Assembly: GCA_019635795.1 (NCBI GenBank)
Contig: JAHBYV010000003.1
Coordinates: forward strand, 1-64,000
Direction: 5' to 3'
From: Rhizobiaceae bacterium
Lineage (GTDB): Bacteria > Pseudomonadota > Alphaproteobacteria > Rhizobiales > Rhizobiaceae
Length of the DNA: 64,000 nt
The notes under the pieces were generated by a model. It made no database searches, was not told the DNA's origin, and saw nothing but the letters and a program-made list of their open reading frames with translations. This document shows, piece after piece, positions 63,582 to 64,000 of this stretch. Within the stretch, counting starts at the first letter, position 1. Every line of letters starts with the position of its first letter. The translations under genes and the position numbers were made by a program.

Positions 63582-64000
63582 ATGGAACAGAAATTATTTC
63601 GTGCAGCTATAGCGGCAACGTTGCTTGGCGCCAGCATCTCAAGCCTTCCACACAATGCGGCAGCACAGGAACAGGAGGCCACCGAGCTTGCGCCCGTTCT
63701 GGTTACAGATGGCCTGACGCCAGTTGAGGAAGAAAAGTCAGGCCGCGCATTCACCGTTTTGACAGGTCAGGAACTTGAGCAAAAGCAGGTCCGGTACGTG
63801 GCCGACGCTCTTCGTCAGGTGCCAGGCTTTGCCGTATCCCGAACCGGATCATATGGCGGGAATACGCTGGTTCGCGTACGCGGAAATGAATCCAATCAGT
63901 TGCTGGTCATGATCGACGGCGTTGAGGCGAACGAACCTTCAAGCGGCGAGTTTGATTTTGGCGGTCTGCTGGTTTCGGACATTGACCGCATCGAGATTCT
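63582..64000 (+). CDS. btuB: TonB-dependent vitamin B12 receptor, N-terminal part
   Basis: The gene runs off the right edge; 139 residues are visible. The start is ATG 63582 behind GAGGGGAC. The signal peptide MEQKLFRAAIAATLLGASIS ends near AAAQ. The TonB-box-like LAPVLVTD is followed by a plug domain with LRQVPGFAVSRTGSYGGNTL and VRGNESNQLLVMIDGVEAN. The riboswitch upstream identifies it as a cobalamin importer. Confidence 0.92.
   Translation, partial: MEQKLFRAAIAATLLGASISSLPHNAAAQEQEATELAPVLVTDGLTPVEEEKSGRAFTVLTGQELEQKQVRYVADALRQVPGFAVSRTGSYGGNTLVRVRGNESNQLLVMIDGVEANEPSSGEFDFGGLLVSDIDRIEI

Overview
The window is chromosomal DNA of an alphaproteobacterium of the order Rhizobiales, most probably family Brucellaceae. 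The evidence is the gene order mdh-sucC-sucD-sucA-sucB-lpdA beside zapE and an Omp19-type lipoprotein, together with a ccmABCDG-acnA block, an IalB-family protein and many small families typical of the order (DUF1127, DUF1223, DUF1232, DUF2794). The Omp19-like protein differs clearly from the Brucella Omp19 I remember, so a relative of Brucella/Ochrobactrum (for example Pseudochrobactrum or Falsochrobactrum) is more likely than a classical Brucella. The species call is inference.

Layout. 1-3.8 kb: end of an FAD oxidoreductase, then leuD, leuB and asd. In front of asd lies a likely transcription attenuator: a Thr-rich leader peptide followed by two mutually exclusive hairpins. 3.9-14.9 kb: an accessory island of six genes, all on the minus strand, with AT-rich leaders and no recognisable enzyme or mobile-element genes. 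15.2-18.7 kb (minus): rpsP, a chorismate mutase, ffh and a CPBP membrane protease. 19-25 kb: lytic transglycosylase, argG, a LysE-type exporter, rlmN, and an isolated seventh member of the island family. 25.4-35.4 kb (minus): lpdA, two small genes, sucB, sucA, sucD, sucC and mdh, covering the lower TCA cycle. 35.6-37.4 kb: zapE and the omp19-like gene. 37.5-42.8 kb (plus): dapF-mtaB-ftsY-yciB and small proteins. 42.8-46.1 kb (minus): the cytochrome c maturation operon with an ACT-domain gene inside it. 46.4-53.5 kb: aconitase, DUF genes, a structured RNA candidate and an acetyltransferase. 53.6-64 kb: a BI-1 membrane protein, a YbbA/YbbP-type ABC system divergent from tesA, thpR, a tyrosine phosphatase, envelope proteins, xerC, and a cobalamin riboswitch driving btuB.

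The strongest candidate for an undescribed system is the island plus the isolated copy at 23.5-25.1 kb. Its proteins have no signal peptide. Nearly all start Met-Pro behind a similar leader. They combine low-complexity Gln/Pro/Ser/Val stretches with a repeated module of about 55 residues that begins at a Trp and ends in a W-x-G-x-x-G-x-x-(F/Y)-R-like signature; I count thirteen copies in five proteins. Several end in a short aromatic cap of the type FWDRFxxW. Two island genes appear frameshifted. I assign no function; a secreted or surface-delivered repeat-protein family is a hypothesis only.
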